Part shown: positions 21,128-39,748 of the stretch, piece by piece
How the letters are laid out: each line of letters begins with the position of its first letter
Numbering within the stretch: position 1 is the first letter of the stretch
Assembly: GCF_947623445.1 (NCBI RefSeq)
Contig: NC_135241.1
Coordinates: forward strand, 17,114,501 to 17,178,500
Direction of reading: 5' to 3'
Length of the DNA: 64,000 bases
From: Clavelina lepadiformis
Lineage: Eukaryota; Chordata; Ascidiacea; Aplousobranchia; Clavelinidae
Program-made: the position numbers and the translations under genes
The notes under the pieces: generated by a model
What the model was told of the DNA's origin: nothing
Databases searched by the model: none
What the model saw: only the letters and a program-made list of their open reading frames with translations

Positions 21128-24100
21128 TTTCAAAAGCCAGAAACGGAACCAAGCGTGCAGTTTTATAAATTTTAGAAAATGGTCGTTTGGTCCTGGCTAT
21201 TTAGCTATTTTAATGGTCTGCGATTCTTTTATCCATTTGTCGATACCCCTTTCTCCAAACAAACTTTGTGTTTAAATAAGTCGCAAACGACCTTGATGCG
21301 GTTTTGCCGCAATGCCTCGCATTTGTCGTATTGACGTCATCGCAAGTCTACAATCCTTTGATAGTGAATTAGCCTTGTGCCAGTCTAATCCACACTCAAT
21401 TAGCGGTGCAGCGTAATGGCTGGCTAGCGCTTGTACATAAAATCCTTCTGTGAAAGCAAGATACGAAGGTGTTTCAAGCTTTTGTTGCCTAATCACAACA
21501 CAGCTACGACCCATGCGCACATCCGTAATTAACTGTTTGTTACCGTCGAAAGATCTTCGTTTTAAAATCAAAATGTGCAACTGCCCATTGCCCAGCAAAT
21601 CAACTCATACACGTGTGAATATTGACTAGTATAATTAGTCCAGGCGAATCCCGTGGGTACGCCGCCAGCTCAATCCTTTGCTCGTTAATTTGGCAACCTA
21701 AAACACTTATCGTAGTTCTCGTATCGTTTGTTAAAAAATCGCTAAAGCATTTTGTGCCTATGATATATAGCGACAGTATCGTATTATCATGCTTCGTGTA
21801 AATGATGAAGTTTTGTAAAAACATGTTTTCAAGGATTTCATCATGGCAGCTATTGTTTTTAGGTCGCTTATCTTTGCCGTTGGTCTAAAAATCTAAGCAA
21901 ACCTAATTAACTACAATGACTTCAGTATCGACGTATGTTCGACGCGTTTGTTGCAAATCTAATTTTCCAATTCGACGTCTGTATCTGTTGAAGTTTTGTT
22001 TTTGTGGTTTCTTCGACCGGAGTAGTTTATTGAACTGCTTCCTGCGCAGTTGTAACTGAACACCATTCCCTGAAATACAATATTTGTAGGTGTCATTGTA
22101 ACGCTGTTGTACATTACATCTAAGTTTTCTTGTAAATTAAAGTGTCTTATCAGTTTGACTTCGCCGCGTAATTACAATATCCTGTAAAGCAAATTAATCG
22201 TAAATCTGAAAGACCGCTTTCCGGTTAGCTTACACACTGCAAGCAAACACAGCTGCCTTGTGTGCAGTGTGGCGGTTTTGATTCGTAGGTTCGGCCATTT
22301 TTTGAGCATTTTGGAACACGTTGGCATAATCTTGGTCGGTTGACAATGTCGAATTTAGGATGACTGAAGATTACATAATGGTTAGCTGTCATTATAATTT
22401 ACCATGCTTATAACTTGAATGCTAGCAACTGACTTTCATCCTGGCATAATTTCATCCACAGTCATCTTAAACCAATTCCTCTATCTTCGTCTATGAGTTG
22501 CATTGAAAATTTGATACGATAAGCCGAGTTATTTTTCTGTTCGCAATACTTGAATGGGCTCATAAAATTAAAATCCAAATTTCTTATTACGTGTAGTCAA
22601 AACAGGAAGTGGCCTACGTTACGGCGGCAAGACGTACCGGTATTGAGGAATAATTACTATAGGTTACACATTATTAAATTTATTCCATAAATATTAAATT
22701 GCAAATTTTCAATGGTATACGGGTCGATGAATAACAAAATAATGTTAAAAATTCTTTTACATTTACTATTTTAACTGTCGGTATGATAATGATTTTAACT
22801 GCAGATCATCGTGTTGGCTTAACATGTCAGTCTAAATTAACCCTTGAAACTACTCTGGTCTGCAAGAAAAATTTAACTAGCGGTGTGTTGTACAAATAGG
22901 TTTGGTAGGGTCAAAGAAAAAACTATTACAACCTTATGTGGGAATTTCTTTTAAAAACTTTTGTTTGTGAACACAGACCCATTGCTTACACGCGTGGGAG
23001 CACACTTATCCGGTTTTTGCTTGGACGTCAGCATTTCACTGGTAAAATTGAGAGGTATTGAATTGCTAAGATAATTAGACCTGTGGTAAGCCGGCTGTTG
23101 TTACCACTTTTGTTGTTTTAAGCAAGCATAACACTATTTTCGTGAGCAAAGTCGTAGGCACGAAAAATCTCCAAAGGAATTTCTGAAGGGCAGTCCTTTA
23201 GTAAAAGCCCTATTTTTTACGGACCAGCTATCAAACCATCAGCGTGGCAGCATGTAAAAAACCTAATTGAAGGCGTGGTGATGACAACTTTAACGCTTGG
23301 CAGCCCAGCTTATTTTCTGTATACTGCTACTGCCTTTCGCATATTTTAACAATATCGTTGCACGAAGACTCGAGGTACGTAAGCCACCCTAATTGGATCA
23401 AAATGCATCCCTCCGTGGGTCAGTAGTCAAACATTTCAAGCTATATTTGTGTTTGTAAATGTTTACGGCCTTTTGCAATAGTGTTGTCATGGGATTCTAA
23501 GCCACGTTTGAAAAAGCAGGTAACGGCCGAAAAAAATTTCCAAGGCGGTTTTCTATACCGCGTGCAGGAAGCTGGAAATTTTGATTATAAGTTAGATTAA
23601 CTCCCTAAGTATTTGGTGACGTTTTGATATTGAAAAGTTAATAACGCTGGGGTGTTTTAATGGCTCATTTTGGTTGTAAATTCGTATTATGTGGTAGTAT
23701 TATTATTGCCGTATTATTATCTTTGGTGGCAGATATGATAGACTCCTGCGTTATATCGTGGCTTAGGTCAGCGTAGGACCACCTACAAAGTGTCCAATGA
23801 GGCAAGCGCACCATTGCTGGAAATTTTTTGGCTTCAACGTTGCTGTTTGCGGGATAAATAGCTAAAATAAGTCCAATTTCAATACTTTTGGCTACATTTT
23901 GAGGTTTTTAATTTGGAAAGTGTCGAAATTGCGAACTTTCGTAGAAGAAAGACGATCGCAGGTTTGTGGTTGCCTAAATCTTAACAAGACACGAACGAAA
24001 ACACACAAAAGTAGCGGACAGCGCTGATGGCTTTACATCGCATGTGTGATATTCGATCGATGCATTTAAATTTTACGGCAAGATAGGGAAAGTCCTCTCG

Positions 24101-25188
24101 TGTAACTTAGGCATACTGGCGCATATAACTTCCACTTAGCTACGTCATGAAACGGCGGCATTCGTCTGAACTCGGGCAGCGAGCGTACACAGGGATGAAA
24201 GCGACGAGATAATAATGGTGGAAGGTATTTTAACTACCTCTTTAAGGCCGTTGAGCCAAGAGAAAATTTTTTAAACGGTGCAAGATTTCAAGCCGCTGGT
24301 TCCACAAACGAGATTCTATTAATAAAAGTCGATGACACTTGTTAAATTTTTGGATCATTCCGTTAGGCGATGGGAAATTTAATTTTTGTGCCTTCAAAAC
24401 TGGGATTTGATAAACTAATCACCTCAAGGCTGTGCGGTAGTACGATGTTGATGAATCTTGTTTGTTGAAAATCGTCAAAGATTTCCAAAGCGAATAGCGA
24501 CAGACGCACACAGAGGACGCCACGGCTTGTTATTACTTTAGAATTCGCCCTCTTCTCTACAGGCGGGAACGTAATTTCAGTTGAACTAATCTATCTTGAA
24601 GCCTGGTATGGCCCCAGAGCTTCGATCTATCCTTTGATAATGCGCGTAGGCTCGAAAAGGCATAACAGAAGCTCTTGAGTGAAAGAGGTTTCATTTTATT
24701 TCTGATCGGTTCGAGCCCACCGCTGGCTACACAAACACACAAATCTCGTGGGGAAAGAGCAATGCCTTGAAGAGTGTAGAAACTGTTTTATACCACGACA
24801 CGGCAACGGTCTCGTCGTAGTATAAGAACACAACATTATTGATGCACTACCGTAATACAAAATAAGCTACGACAAGGGTGCAAGCAGGGTTAGAAAACAA
24901 AAAGAAAATGATAAATAAATTAAACAAAGCAAAATAGAAAAACGTAGGTAACAAAAAAGTCACATTACAACAGCTAAACCAGTAACTGCTATAACATTTC
25001 GTCAATAGAACTGAAGCATGCACTTGGTTTGGGACGTGTATACTGAAGACGGAAAAAACAAAAATGGGTAATTACACAATACAATAAATATATTTTGACT
25101 TGAACGTAACCTGTACAGAAGTTTATGCTGAAACGATGTTAAATTAGGCTCGCTTTTTATACACGAGCAAGAAACGTTAAACTCGGTG
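21128..25188. other. Intergenic region between convergent BAZ1B and ZNRF3
   Basis: About 4 kb between two convergent genes. I see no exon-like stretch on either strand. A 39-nt hairpin lies at 22233-22271, and GGTTCGAGCCCACC near 24708 matches a Pol III B-box, but no tRNA or clear A-box accompanies it. An ATTAAA near 22135 could serve BAZ1B polyadenylation, and AATAAA on the minus strand (24692-24697) could serve ZNRF3. Confidence 0.55.
22233..22271. repeat. Short hairpin
   Basis: Arms CACACTGCAAGCAA and TTGTGTGCAGTGTG pair at 12 of 14 positions around an 11-nt loop. It is shorter than a usual microRNA precursor, so function is unproven. Confidence 0.45.
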
Positions 25189-30659
<5,471 letters not shown>

Positions 30660-33345
30660 GCTTCAAGTATGCCAGCAATTCCACTTTTCAGCAGCTATTA
30701 TCAACATTATTCTATTGCTGTACTTTCTTAGGTGCCGATTTTAAGATATTAAATAATTATCTGAGAAAGGTAAATCTATATAAGTAAGGAACTGTACAAT
30801 CTCCACATGGATCAAATTCATAAGATTAAAATAAACAAAACATAGTCGAAAATAACAATGTTGAGCATAGGACGTTTTTCTAGCAGGATTCAACCATAAA
30901 TGTGCATATTAAATTTAAAAACAATTTCACCGAGAAATTTAAATCTTCTCGCTACCAAACGATGTGCTGACCCTAATAGGCGTATACCGACATATGTATG
31001 TATATATAGTTTCATCCATTGGCAAGCATCATCACAATTCCAATCTGAGTCATGAAATCACCCAATTTAAAGTAAAACAAGATATTTACCACCAGAATAC
31101 TTAGTATATAATTAACTCCAATAAACCTTGCACGTGATAAAAGGTCTTGCCATTCACTGCATTGCACAAACTTGACTGCAAAACAAAATTATACATAAAT
31201 AGTACTTAACAACTATTTTGTATAATAACAATAATTACACTAAGATTTTGTTTTACACCACAAAGGGGAAAAGTTATAAAATTTATCCTCGTAAGGAACT
31301 AAGATCATAAAACTCATCAATGTGCATTTATGTCTCAAAAACATATTTGATTTGAAGTTCATACAAAACAAAAATATCCCACCACTAGAGGGCGATCTAG
31401 TTTAGTGGGTTAACAACCAATGAACCCATGAGAACTTTTACAACTTTATATAAACAGTGCCTCAACCAAGTTTCAAGGTCATGTCTCCCATGAATTTTGC
31501 ACAAGTTTTTGAATTTCATCACAGATAAAACTAATTTAATTAAAAAGTAAACAAAAACAACATGTATCGATCTATATATAATTATTGAAAATCAATACAC
31601 ACTGTCTTTCAAGTACTTCATGTTCTAACAAATTTCATTTAAGTACATCTTCCACAGTCGCTGCTAAAATTTAGCATCATAGTTGAACAGCAACAACAAC
31701 AACAACATCAGCAATATATGTAAGTCTGTAACCGTCCTGCCATAACAACAGTGGAAAGACATTTACATGGCGGATTAGAATATGAAATACGTTTAATAAT
31801 GCATTGCAAATGTCATTTATATGTTATATACAATAAACCATAAACTACATTTAAGACATATGAGCCATCACGTTTGAGTTTTGGTTTGACACTGGAAAAT
31901 ATGATTATAATATGATTAAACCGCATATCAATCGCAGCAAAATCATCAAAAAAACATGCTGTAGTAGCATACAATATAAACAACAAACTTGAAAGAAAAG
32001 GTGTTCAACCATTTAATGAAACTAAAATAAATCCTATAATTTTGAATTTAAGCATGTATACAGAATATTATAACAAATCATTAAATAAAACAGTACACAA
32101 CTAAAAGCAATGGTCATAATACCTACAGTATTTAATTAAATACTATCTACTATTATCCTGTTTTCTGAGAAAGTTTGCTGCATAATAACGTGCAATTCCA
32201 CATCTGACGATTTCAATGGTCTACTTAAATTTTGAGCAAATTGAACATTACTTTGAAGTGTTGCAATTATAGGAAGCAAATCTCAAAAGTGTAGCTTCAA
32301 AATACCTACATAACCTAGTACATACTGGTACTAATCAGTAACAACAGTTCAAATGCTGCGGGGTAAGCTATACCATCGAGAGGTGAAGTACACTGAGGAA
32401 CCATTATCTAGTAAACACAGGGACATGTAACTTATCAGCAGCACAATGAAGTGAAAGAGTCAACAGGAAAGCCGACCACAACAAGTCATATGCGCCTATT
32501 GCTACGTTATGACGATGAGTTATTGACCGATAAACCGAATGGCGAAACATAAATATTTGAATTGGTGATAAATTAACCACAATCTGACAACTGAAACGCG
32601 GTAACTGAAAAAATACAATTTCTTTACGTGATCGATCGTTAGCTAAAATCGGGCTCATAGATCACAAACAATAATTGGCAAATTGCATAACTTTAAAGAG
32701 CTCCAATGTTGCTATTTCGATTCTCTAGTCAATGAACTAAGTCGCGTTAACTCTCAAATCGAAATTGTTTAATAGCCCGGTCTGGAAAAGACCATAATAT
32801 CTATCCATTCATCTTTCGTTTATTTTAAATAAGATATGAATCGTTTTTAAAACATTGTGCAGAAATCACCGCATTATCTTACCATACTGGCTCAAGTTAC
32901 ATTATCCAGTTCATGCATAATAGCGTCACAAGCTTTTATCTTTTATCCATCACCAAGAATTTTCTGAAAAGTCCACGAATCGCCTCGCAGCATAGTGTTA
33001 TTATATTTTTGGCATTTACATTTAAGTCACTGGCCAAGTCATACCAAGCAACTTGCAGGCAGACCTGACGTAGATAAGCGCACGTTGTTTAGCGAAGACC
33101 GTATCTCAATCCAAACGACTCACAGCGGGCCTTTGCGTTATTATAATTGCAATATTGAATTAAAACATGATTGACTACTCGCCTCTTTAATCTGGTTTCT
33201 GAACAGCATACGTAAATGAGACAAGCGAGAGCTTTCTCTTTTTTCTGCTCATCTTATTGTGCGCCACTGATCTCCGCCATTTCTCTTATTTATAGACACT
33301 TGGACCTTTCCATAACCACGAAAACACAGTTCGTGCCAACTCGGC

Positions 33346-33843
33346 CCTTTGATGTACCTAGACTCAAGTATTTTCTTTCGACCGAGTGGAATGCCGGCGC
33401 ATGCAGAAAGAAAGAATAACGCAAAAGCACGTGTGTACGGGCGCGCCGGCTCGTATTTTTTCAATACTGACTGGATTCTACTTGCTTTGAAAAGAAACCA
33501 AACCGTTCCGCAGAGGAAATCAAAAGACTATTACGGCGAGTAAACGGCATTACTGAATTAGGTTTTTACGGAATCAAAGGCTTGAACTCGACGGCAGCGC
33601 GCGAACCAAAGAAGAGATCCGCCAAGCCAACATTTTACAAGCGGCACCTTTGATACTTACCACGTGACCACAAAGGTCACCGCCCTCACCGCAAATCATC
33701 CGTGCGCTAACGTTTCGCCTTGTCCTGGTAGCAAAGCAACTAACTGGAACAGATTATCGCTGATGATGACAAAAGAGTGTATTGGTTTTTACTGATGCGG
33801 CGCTGTCATCAAATGACTCCCGCTCAAACGCTTTGATCAAAGG
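33346..33843. promoter_or_regulatory. Cluster of TCF/LEF-type binding sites upstream of ZNRF3
   Basis: Four close matches to the TCF/LEF consensus (CCTTTGATS or its inverse) lie within 500 bp: CCTTTGATG at 33346-33354, ATCAAAGG at 33573-33580, CCTTTGATA at 33647-33655, and the palindromic CTTTGATCAAAGG at 33831-33843. The patch is GC-richer than its surroundings. It lies 2.7-3.2 kb upstream of the ZNRF3 start codon, and ZNRF3/RNF43 are direct Wnt/beta-catenin targets in vertebrates. The sites are seen; the regulatory role is inferred. Confidence 0.45.
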
Positions 33844-35930
33844 AAAAAAAGAAAGAAAAATCTCATTAGTGAGACGGATGATGTTTTGGGTAATAATGAC
33901 AATAACCCAATAAACTAGAAAAATATGTTTTTAACGACCATAGAAAAAAGTTCCCGTCCTATTATGATAATATGAGGCACGCGCAAGCGGTAACTATATA
34001 AAACATCCTTTTAAGTTTTACACTTTAGCAATAACAACAAATATTTAGACTTCACTCAAAAACCTCAAAAAGCACGTGAATAATGGACGGTTTGGCCACA
34101 GCAAACTTAATAGGATTATTCCGTTTAGCTTACAAAATTTAACTCTTTGCTCAAAAGTGCAAAAGTTTTTAAGTTCTTGTAGATTACGTATTACGGAACG
34201 TTGCCTGTTCCTAAAGACACAGCTAAACTATAGCAGCAAATACGATGTACAACTTCATGTAATCTTCAAGTGAAGGCTACATTTCCGTATTGCTAATTAC
34301 GTCATGAATTAATGGCCGTAAAATAAATTTGCTAAGTTGCCCGGCAATATTCCAGTGTAAATATGGATGTCATACCGAAACATACTGTCGAAAAAAACGT
34401 GTTGTTCAAACACTAAAGACCAAACCATATAGCAAGGCAGGTAGGTTAGGGTTAAACAGCATGACATAGACTATGTAGTGCTTTATAATTTCTGGCCAAT
34501 ATTGACCTGTCAGTTAAAACGTTACCGCAATTCGCCGAGCTTTGTTTGCAGTAAATTTTGGTTTCATGTTGTTGCACAATGACCCCATTTTACGTCGTTG
34601 TACTCGAAGCAAAATTACCTGCAACATATCAAAACCATCAGACATTTTACACAAAACAGCCGTTGTTGAAAAGGCAAAGCTCGAAATAAAGAAGCCAGCG
34701 TCAAAACACAGTTTCCTATCGCGAAACGATTGAACAAACGATATAATAATCACTGCATTGAATCAGCGAGAGTGCAGAAATTGTACGTATCAGAGAAGCG
34801 CGGGAGATATATTCACTTAGCTTCCATTATGTTTTCTTTGGGGCCCTTTATGGCTTGATAAACACATGCTTTACTCGCTTTGCGACGCTTTAGAATCTTT
34901 AGATGTCACCGCAACAGAATAAAAACACTCTTGAAAGGTATCTGCTTGCGGATGTTTGATGAAATGATACAAGATAGCCTATATACAATACGTCGGTTAC
35001 AGACTGCGACGCAACCACCTGAATACTCCCAGCAAGTAAAATGAGGCTGTGTCTCTAATTCTGTCTTTTGTTGGGGTTTCTACAATAGTTGTGTCTGCTG
35101 TTTTTGTTTTTTAAATCTGCTATTATATCTTAAGACCGAGTCACATTTAAACATATTTATTGATTTACTATACCAAACATGCCGCTTAATTTCACGGAAC
35201 GACTGCATCCATACCGCAACTTTAGTACGCAATATAATGTTTTGAAATCTATATAATTGATGTGAAATTCCGACGCAAAATCGATTAGCATAAAAGTAAA
35301 CATTCACTAATACCACTGTTTAATAAATAAACAATTTTAGGTTATCGTAATCGAAGTTCACGCATATATTAAGGACATGCCCTCACAACAGCATTTTGAG
35401 AAATGTTTACAAAATTTTACAAACAGCGCAAGCTCTGCTTGGTGACATAAACCTTGTGTGATCTTGTTGCGTTTCAATATTTCATTTTTTTAAATCACGA
35501 AGTTTGTTTAGTTGATATTTACAAAGCAGGCTAACCCATCAGTAAATTGAACACTGTCACAGTGTCTTTATTTCACTTGTAAATGGCGGGTTAAACCTAA
35601 AAATCGGTACGAAAATTACGCTTGCGTATAATCGTTTTACGGTGGCGAAAATTTTGTTTACATGGTTTTTTGCTATTGGACTGGAACGATTGTTTTTCGT
35701 TTTTTCGTCATTGAATTCTATTGATTCTACGTTTCTACGTTTCTCAAAAGTCGCAAATTAAACCTGGGTTACCAGAAAAAATTAGCCAAAATCTGCCGCG
35801 CATACTGCATGTGTTTGATGGCGGAGTAGTTATAGAGCGCTTGGCTTAGAATTTGAAAACATGTTACTCGTGTTTGCGATACCCATCAGTGCGGTGCTAT
35901 ATTCGTAGCCTGATGCCCGTGGGCAAGCAA

Positions 35931-35980
35931 AGCATTAACGACGTTAGCATTAACGACGTTAGCGTTAGCATTAGCATTGC
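35931..35980. repeat. Short 15-bp tandem repeat
   Basis: Two exact copies of AGCATTAACGACGTT (35931-35945, 35946-35960) followed by a degenerate AGCGTTAGCATTAGCATTGC. Confidence 0.85.
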
Positions 35981-36119
35981 TCCTGTTCAGTGGTCCTGGT
36001 GAACAATTCCAAGTTGAGGCAATAGAGAATGTAAACCAAAATAAAGCAAAACAATTAAGGTGTCTATGGGAAACTTGCAAGACTTGTTAGACAAGACAAA
36101 CTTGGTAACATGACATGTA

Positions 36120-36480
36120 GCTGCTTTACTCGAGTGAAGTACTTGACTCGAGTAGGCCTACCATTTTTGTGGTAACCTTCTCGGAAAGCATACTCGAGTA
36201 CTAATTTTCCAGTAATCGAGTGTACTTGATTTTTTTTATAATACTTGCAATGGTACTTGTTTGCTAATGTTTATTGTTAATTTGTTATTGCATACTAATT
36301 AATCCTTCTTAAATATTCCGTTACAGTCCGTTGTGACCAGTCATTTATCCGAAGTTTTTTGACAATTTTACAATTTGATCGTTATATTTTCCTACTATGT
36401 GTATGAATAAAGGAATTAATAAATTATTTTGTAGTTTTTATATTACAATAAAGTACTCAAGTACTTATGCTGAGTACTTA
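36120..36480. mobile_element. Possible small transposon with ACTCGAGTA motifs
   Basis: Repeated ACTCGAGT/AGTACTTG phrases at the left (36127-36218) and AAGTACTCAAGTACTTA...AGTACTTAG at the right (36450-36480) resemble subterminal repeats. No clean terminal repeat or target-site duplication could be fixed. Confidence 0.3.
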
Positions 36481-37316
36481 GTAGGTTAGGTTCAGGTTAC
36501 TATGTTATAACATTTGACTTAACGTGTGAAAAGTAGAAGTCGATTTAAAACACCACAAAGTGGCAAACAAAGCAACTAGCGCAGGAAACATAATTCATTG
36601 ACAATGTACGAGAACTAACATGTTTCGGACAAGAACATATGTCCTTCATCAGAGTAGAAAACAGACGTAAATGTTAAAATCAAAGTTGTGTAAATATTTA
36701 TGACAACTCCGAAAAAAGGACGCAAAATTTAAAGCTTACAGACAAGACGACACAGTTAACGATATAATTAATAGGTCCAAAGGCATTGTCCAAAATAACA
36801 AGCTGTGGTGATAGCAGACGTTTTGAAAGACAAGGTGCAAAAAATAGCATTGACTGATCGGATAACGGTGGAAATAGCGAAACACAAGTAATAACGGGCG
36901 TGGGATAGACAGATTAATTATACACATTTAATAAAAACAGTTAGCCGTTAGCCATTTTCCTATACAGGCTTATTTATTAAGGGTTGGATTTAATTACTAA
37001 ATAAGAAGTGCTTCGTGATTCTGGCTTTCGTAATCTGTTTTGCATTTGCGTAAAGTTTTAAAGTTTTCCTCGTGATTTAAATCAATGCATGTTGAGCAAT
37101 AATTCTTTATATGATTCTTGACGGCATATTTGCCTGCTCCATCTAAGCGCGTAGTGGCAGCCTATTTCCATTAGCCAAATCTAAGTTTAATTGCATTCCA
37201 ATGAATTGTAATTTAGTATTGCAATTCGCAACCGAAGCTGATGGTACTCCAAAAGCAGACGTGGTTACCATTACCAAACGGTACGCGCATAAGCAAAATT
37301 CAAACCGCATTTTTAG

Positions 37317-37321
37317 AAAAA
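37317..37321 (-). terminator. Pol III terminator of tRNA-Asn
   Basis: A run of five T on the minus strand just downstream of the tRNA. Confidence 0.7.
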
Positions 37322-37330
37322 GAACGATCC

Positions 37331-37346
37331 GTCCCTGGGTGGGCTC

Positions 37347-37397
<51 letters not shown>

Positions 37398-37403
37398 AGA
37401 GAC
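37331..37403 (-). tRNA. tRNA-Asn (anticodon GUU)
   Basis: A 73-nt cloverleaf on the minus strand. The acceptor stem GTCTCTG pairs with CAGGGAC (one G-U). It has the D-arm sequence GGCGCAATCGGTTAGCGC, anticodon loop CTGTTAA with GTT, and T-arm GGTTCGAGCCC, which with the D-arm supplies the internal Pol III boxes. There is no intron and no encoded CCA. A T5 run (plus-strand A5 at 37317-37321) follows about 9 nt after the 3' end and would terminate Pol III. Confidence 0.96.
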
Positions 37404-37805
37404 GGTTGCAAGCACAGTCTCGAAAAGGGCATTATATTGCGCTCAACCGAAAACGCTGTGTCAAAGTATTTTTGGTGTAATACTGCCGTTTAATGTAAAA
37501 TAAACTTTGATGGATTCCACACACAAGTAAAGAGTTGTTTTGCATATCGTTCAGTCATACTGTAACAGATCGATTAACCCTTAACTTGTCGGCTCGGGTT
37601 AACTTGTCCACCCTTAACTGTGGACAAACTTGTGCAACGGAAGAGCCAGATTCCAACAACTACAGATGGAAGAGACCAGAGAGCCATTAAATCTGTTTGT
37701 GGTTTTAATTCAAATACTGTAAACCAGTGTTTCTCAATGTTTTTGGTTCCAGGCCCCACTTTTGTTTTCAAAAAAATTTAACGCCCCACCATCAATTGCG
37801 TATTC

Positions 37806-38060
37806 ATATTTTTGTATTGTATTGTTTATTTTTCACCATTAACTGTGCGGAGCGAAAGTTACGATGCTAACCGTTGTAGGTATAGCACAATCAAACCCAT
37901 GCTCACAACCAATTAACGAGCATGAAACAAGTGGCAAAGCCCAAGGGCTTAAAACATGCAAGATAGCAATTATACAATTGTGCTATACGATGGTAGATTA
38001 GCATGGCCACCAACCCCAGAAAATAGTTCCTAAGTTTCAAAAATTTACAAACGACGAAAC
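37806..38060 (+). repeat. Dispersed repeat, left arm of a spaced inverted pair
   Basis: About 255 bp, roughly 90% identical by eye to the reverse complement of 41285-41547. Shared landmarks include TTTTTCACCATTAACTGT, GTTACGATGCTAACCGTTGT, AGCCCAAGGGCTTAAAACAT and AATAGTTCCTAAGTTTCA. On its outer side is CAGTGTTTCTCAATG...GGCCCCAC (37725), which resembles a hAT terminus and may belong to the same element. Confidence 0.85.
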
Positions 38061-39466
38061 AAGTACGGTACCGGTATTGGGTAATATAGACGATATGGTC
38101 CCTAACATTAAAAACACCGATATTAACAACGTAATTCTGGCTGCAGAAGATTTCACGACCGATTTCACGATTTAGATATGAGACTCATTGAATATAGCCA
38201 GAATAACTCAAACTATAACCATAAACTATAAGTCTAACTCAATACCAATCGAAGAACTACAAAAGATTCCAACATTTACTACAACCTATAATTTTTGGTT
38301 ATATACATGTTACAAGAACATATTACCGTGTGGGCTACAATAAAAGAAAAAAAGCAATGCTTGTTGTTGATTTTACCCAAAGAACGTCTTGTAAGAGATT
38401 TTTGATTTAGAACATAAAGAACCAGCAATGAGGAAGACTTGATATGATGGTCATGTCAAATTTTGCTGATGATAATGTAATTGCCGCGCCAGCTAGTGAA
38501 GACAAATGGTTTCTTCCCAACTGGCTTCTATGAAGTTCTGATGAATGAAACCAGGCAAGAAAAGCTGAGGAAAACTCGGTAGACTACGTTCAAAAAGAGT
38601 GCGCTAATGCAGACTTGTAAGCCAATATATTTGCTATATTAGAATATAAAAACAATATTGTGCAGGCTAATAAATAAACAAAAAAATATGTTTAGGTTTA
38701 TGATTGTAGTTATTGGTGACATTTTAAAACACATGAAAATTTATGATGATGTATTTATCTCTTGTATTGGTTCAGGCAAAACATTCCAAAATTTAACACC
38801 ACAAAATTTTATTGTCTGCTGTGTAGTGCTTTGGCTGCAGTAGTTTGTGGTGTGAAGATTGGATTGTTCTATGTTGGCCTAAAGCCAAAGGCTTCTAGTC
38901 TTTCTTTTAGAACTCCTAGAGACCTAGACTATTTTGTCTTTGACTCCGTTGCGTATGCTTTCTCTAATTGTTTCTTTAAATCAGCACAACATTCATGAAG
39001 TCTAAATTGTTATATTGTCCGAAATATAGTCGTAGTCACATCAGAAACAATTTCATCACCATTTCACATCTGAATAGAGCATTCACTTCAATTGAATAAT
39101 GAGCGAGCCAGAAGGGCAAAACAGACAAAACTGGAACGAAGAGAGAGTTTTAACTAAGCCTAAGCTTTTATATCGCTATATCTCAGCCAATCAGCGACAT
39201 ACAAGTTGCTTGCCTCACACCACGTGTAACATATGTAATACCTACATTATTCTACGTTATCGAAGCTTTACACCCAAGTACCATCAAACTTTACCCTGTG
39301 AAACGCAATGCTACTTGAAACACTTCAACTATAGGTCAGTATGTCGGTTTAGCGTTACAATGTTTGAATAACAGATTAACCAAGAATAATACACCTGTTT
39401 AAATATTCAATTGCATCTAACTGGAGAACACACAATTGCTTATTAAAATGCCAATTATATAACTTA

Positions 39467-39748
39467 TTACAATTTATTATCACGACCGCCACAAGTTAAT
39501 GGCAAATACAGTTTATTTCTGCTTCTTGTGCCAATTGAGTGAATGTTTTTCTTAACTTCAAAGAAGTTGTCAAATACAAATGGCAAGTTTTTAATGATGT
39601 ATCTGTGCAAAAACATGTTGGTTTCCAGAGATAACAAGTCATTTATTGACCAAATATCAAGACTTGTGCCTGAGTGTTTGATATTAGAAGATAAACTAAA
39701 TGTAATTCCACGAAACCCATGACACACTTTTTGCATACACGCTTTCAA
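39467..39748 (-). pseudogene. LINE reverse-transcriptase C-terminal fragment
   Basis: The minus frame reads ...MFLHRYIIKNLPFVFDNF FEVKKNIHSIGTRSRNKLYLP..., which matches the order LP.VF.N.F......IH...TR....L..P that follows the polymerase domain in many animal LINE proteins. The upstream part of the ORF is compatible. No complete RT domain or poly-A tail is present; this is a dead fragment. Confidence 0.5.

Larger units (their letters stand above)
30660..37330. other. Large non-coding region upstream of ZNRF3
   Basis: About 6.7 kb with no recognisable exon. A less AT-rich patch at 33.2-33.9 kb contains several TCF/LEF-type sites and is the best promoter or enhancer candidate. Other contents: a CAACAA run near 31.69 kb, a 15-bp tandem repeat at 35931-35960, possible transposon ends at 36.1-36.5 kb and a Penelope-like phrase near 36.61-36.65 kb. 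Confidence 0.5.

Noticed and set aside
24700-24722. GGTTCGAGCCCACC as a tRNA or tRNA-derived SINE
   Set aside because: A B-box match only; no cloverleaf, no convincing A-box and no tail or duplication.
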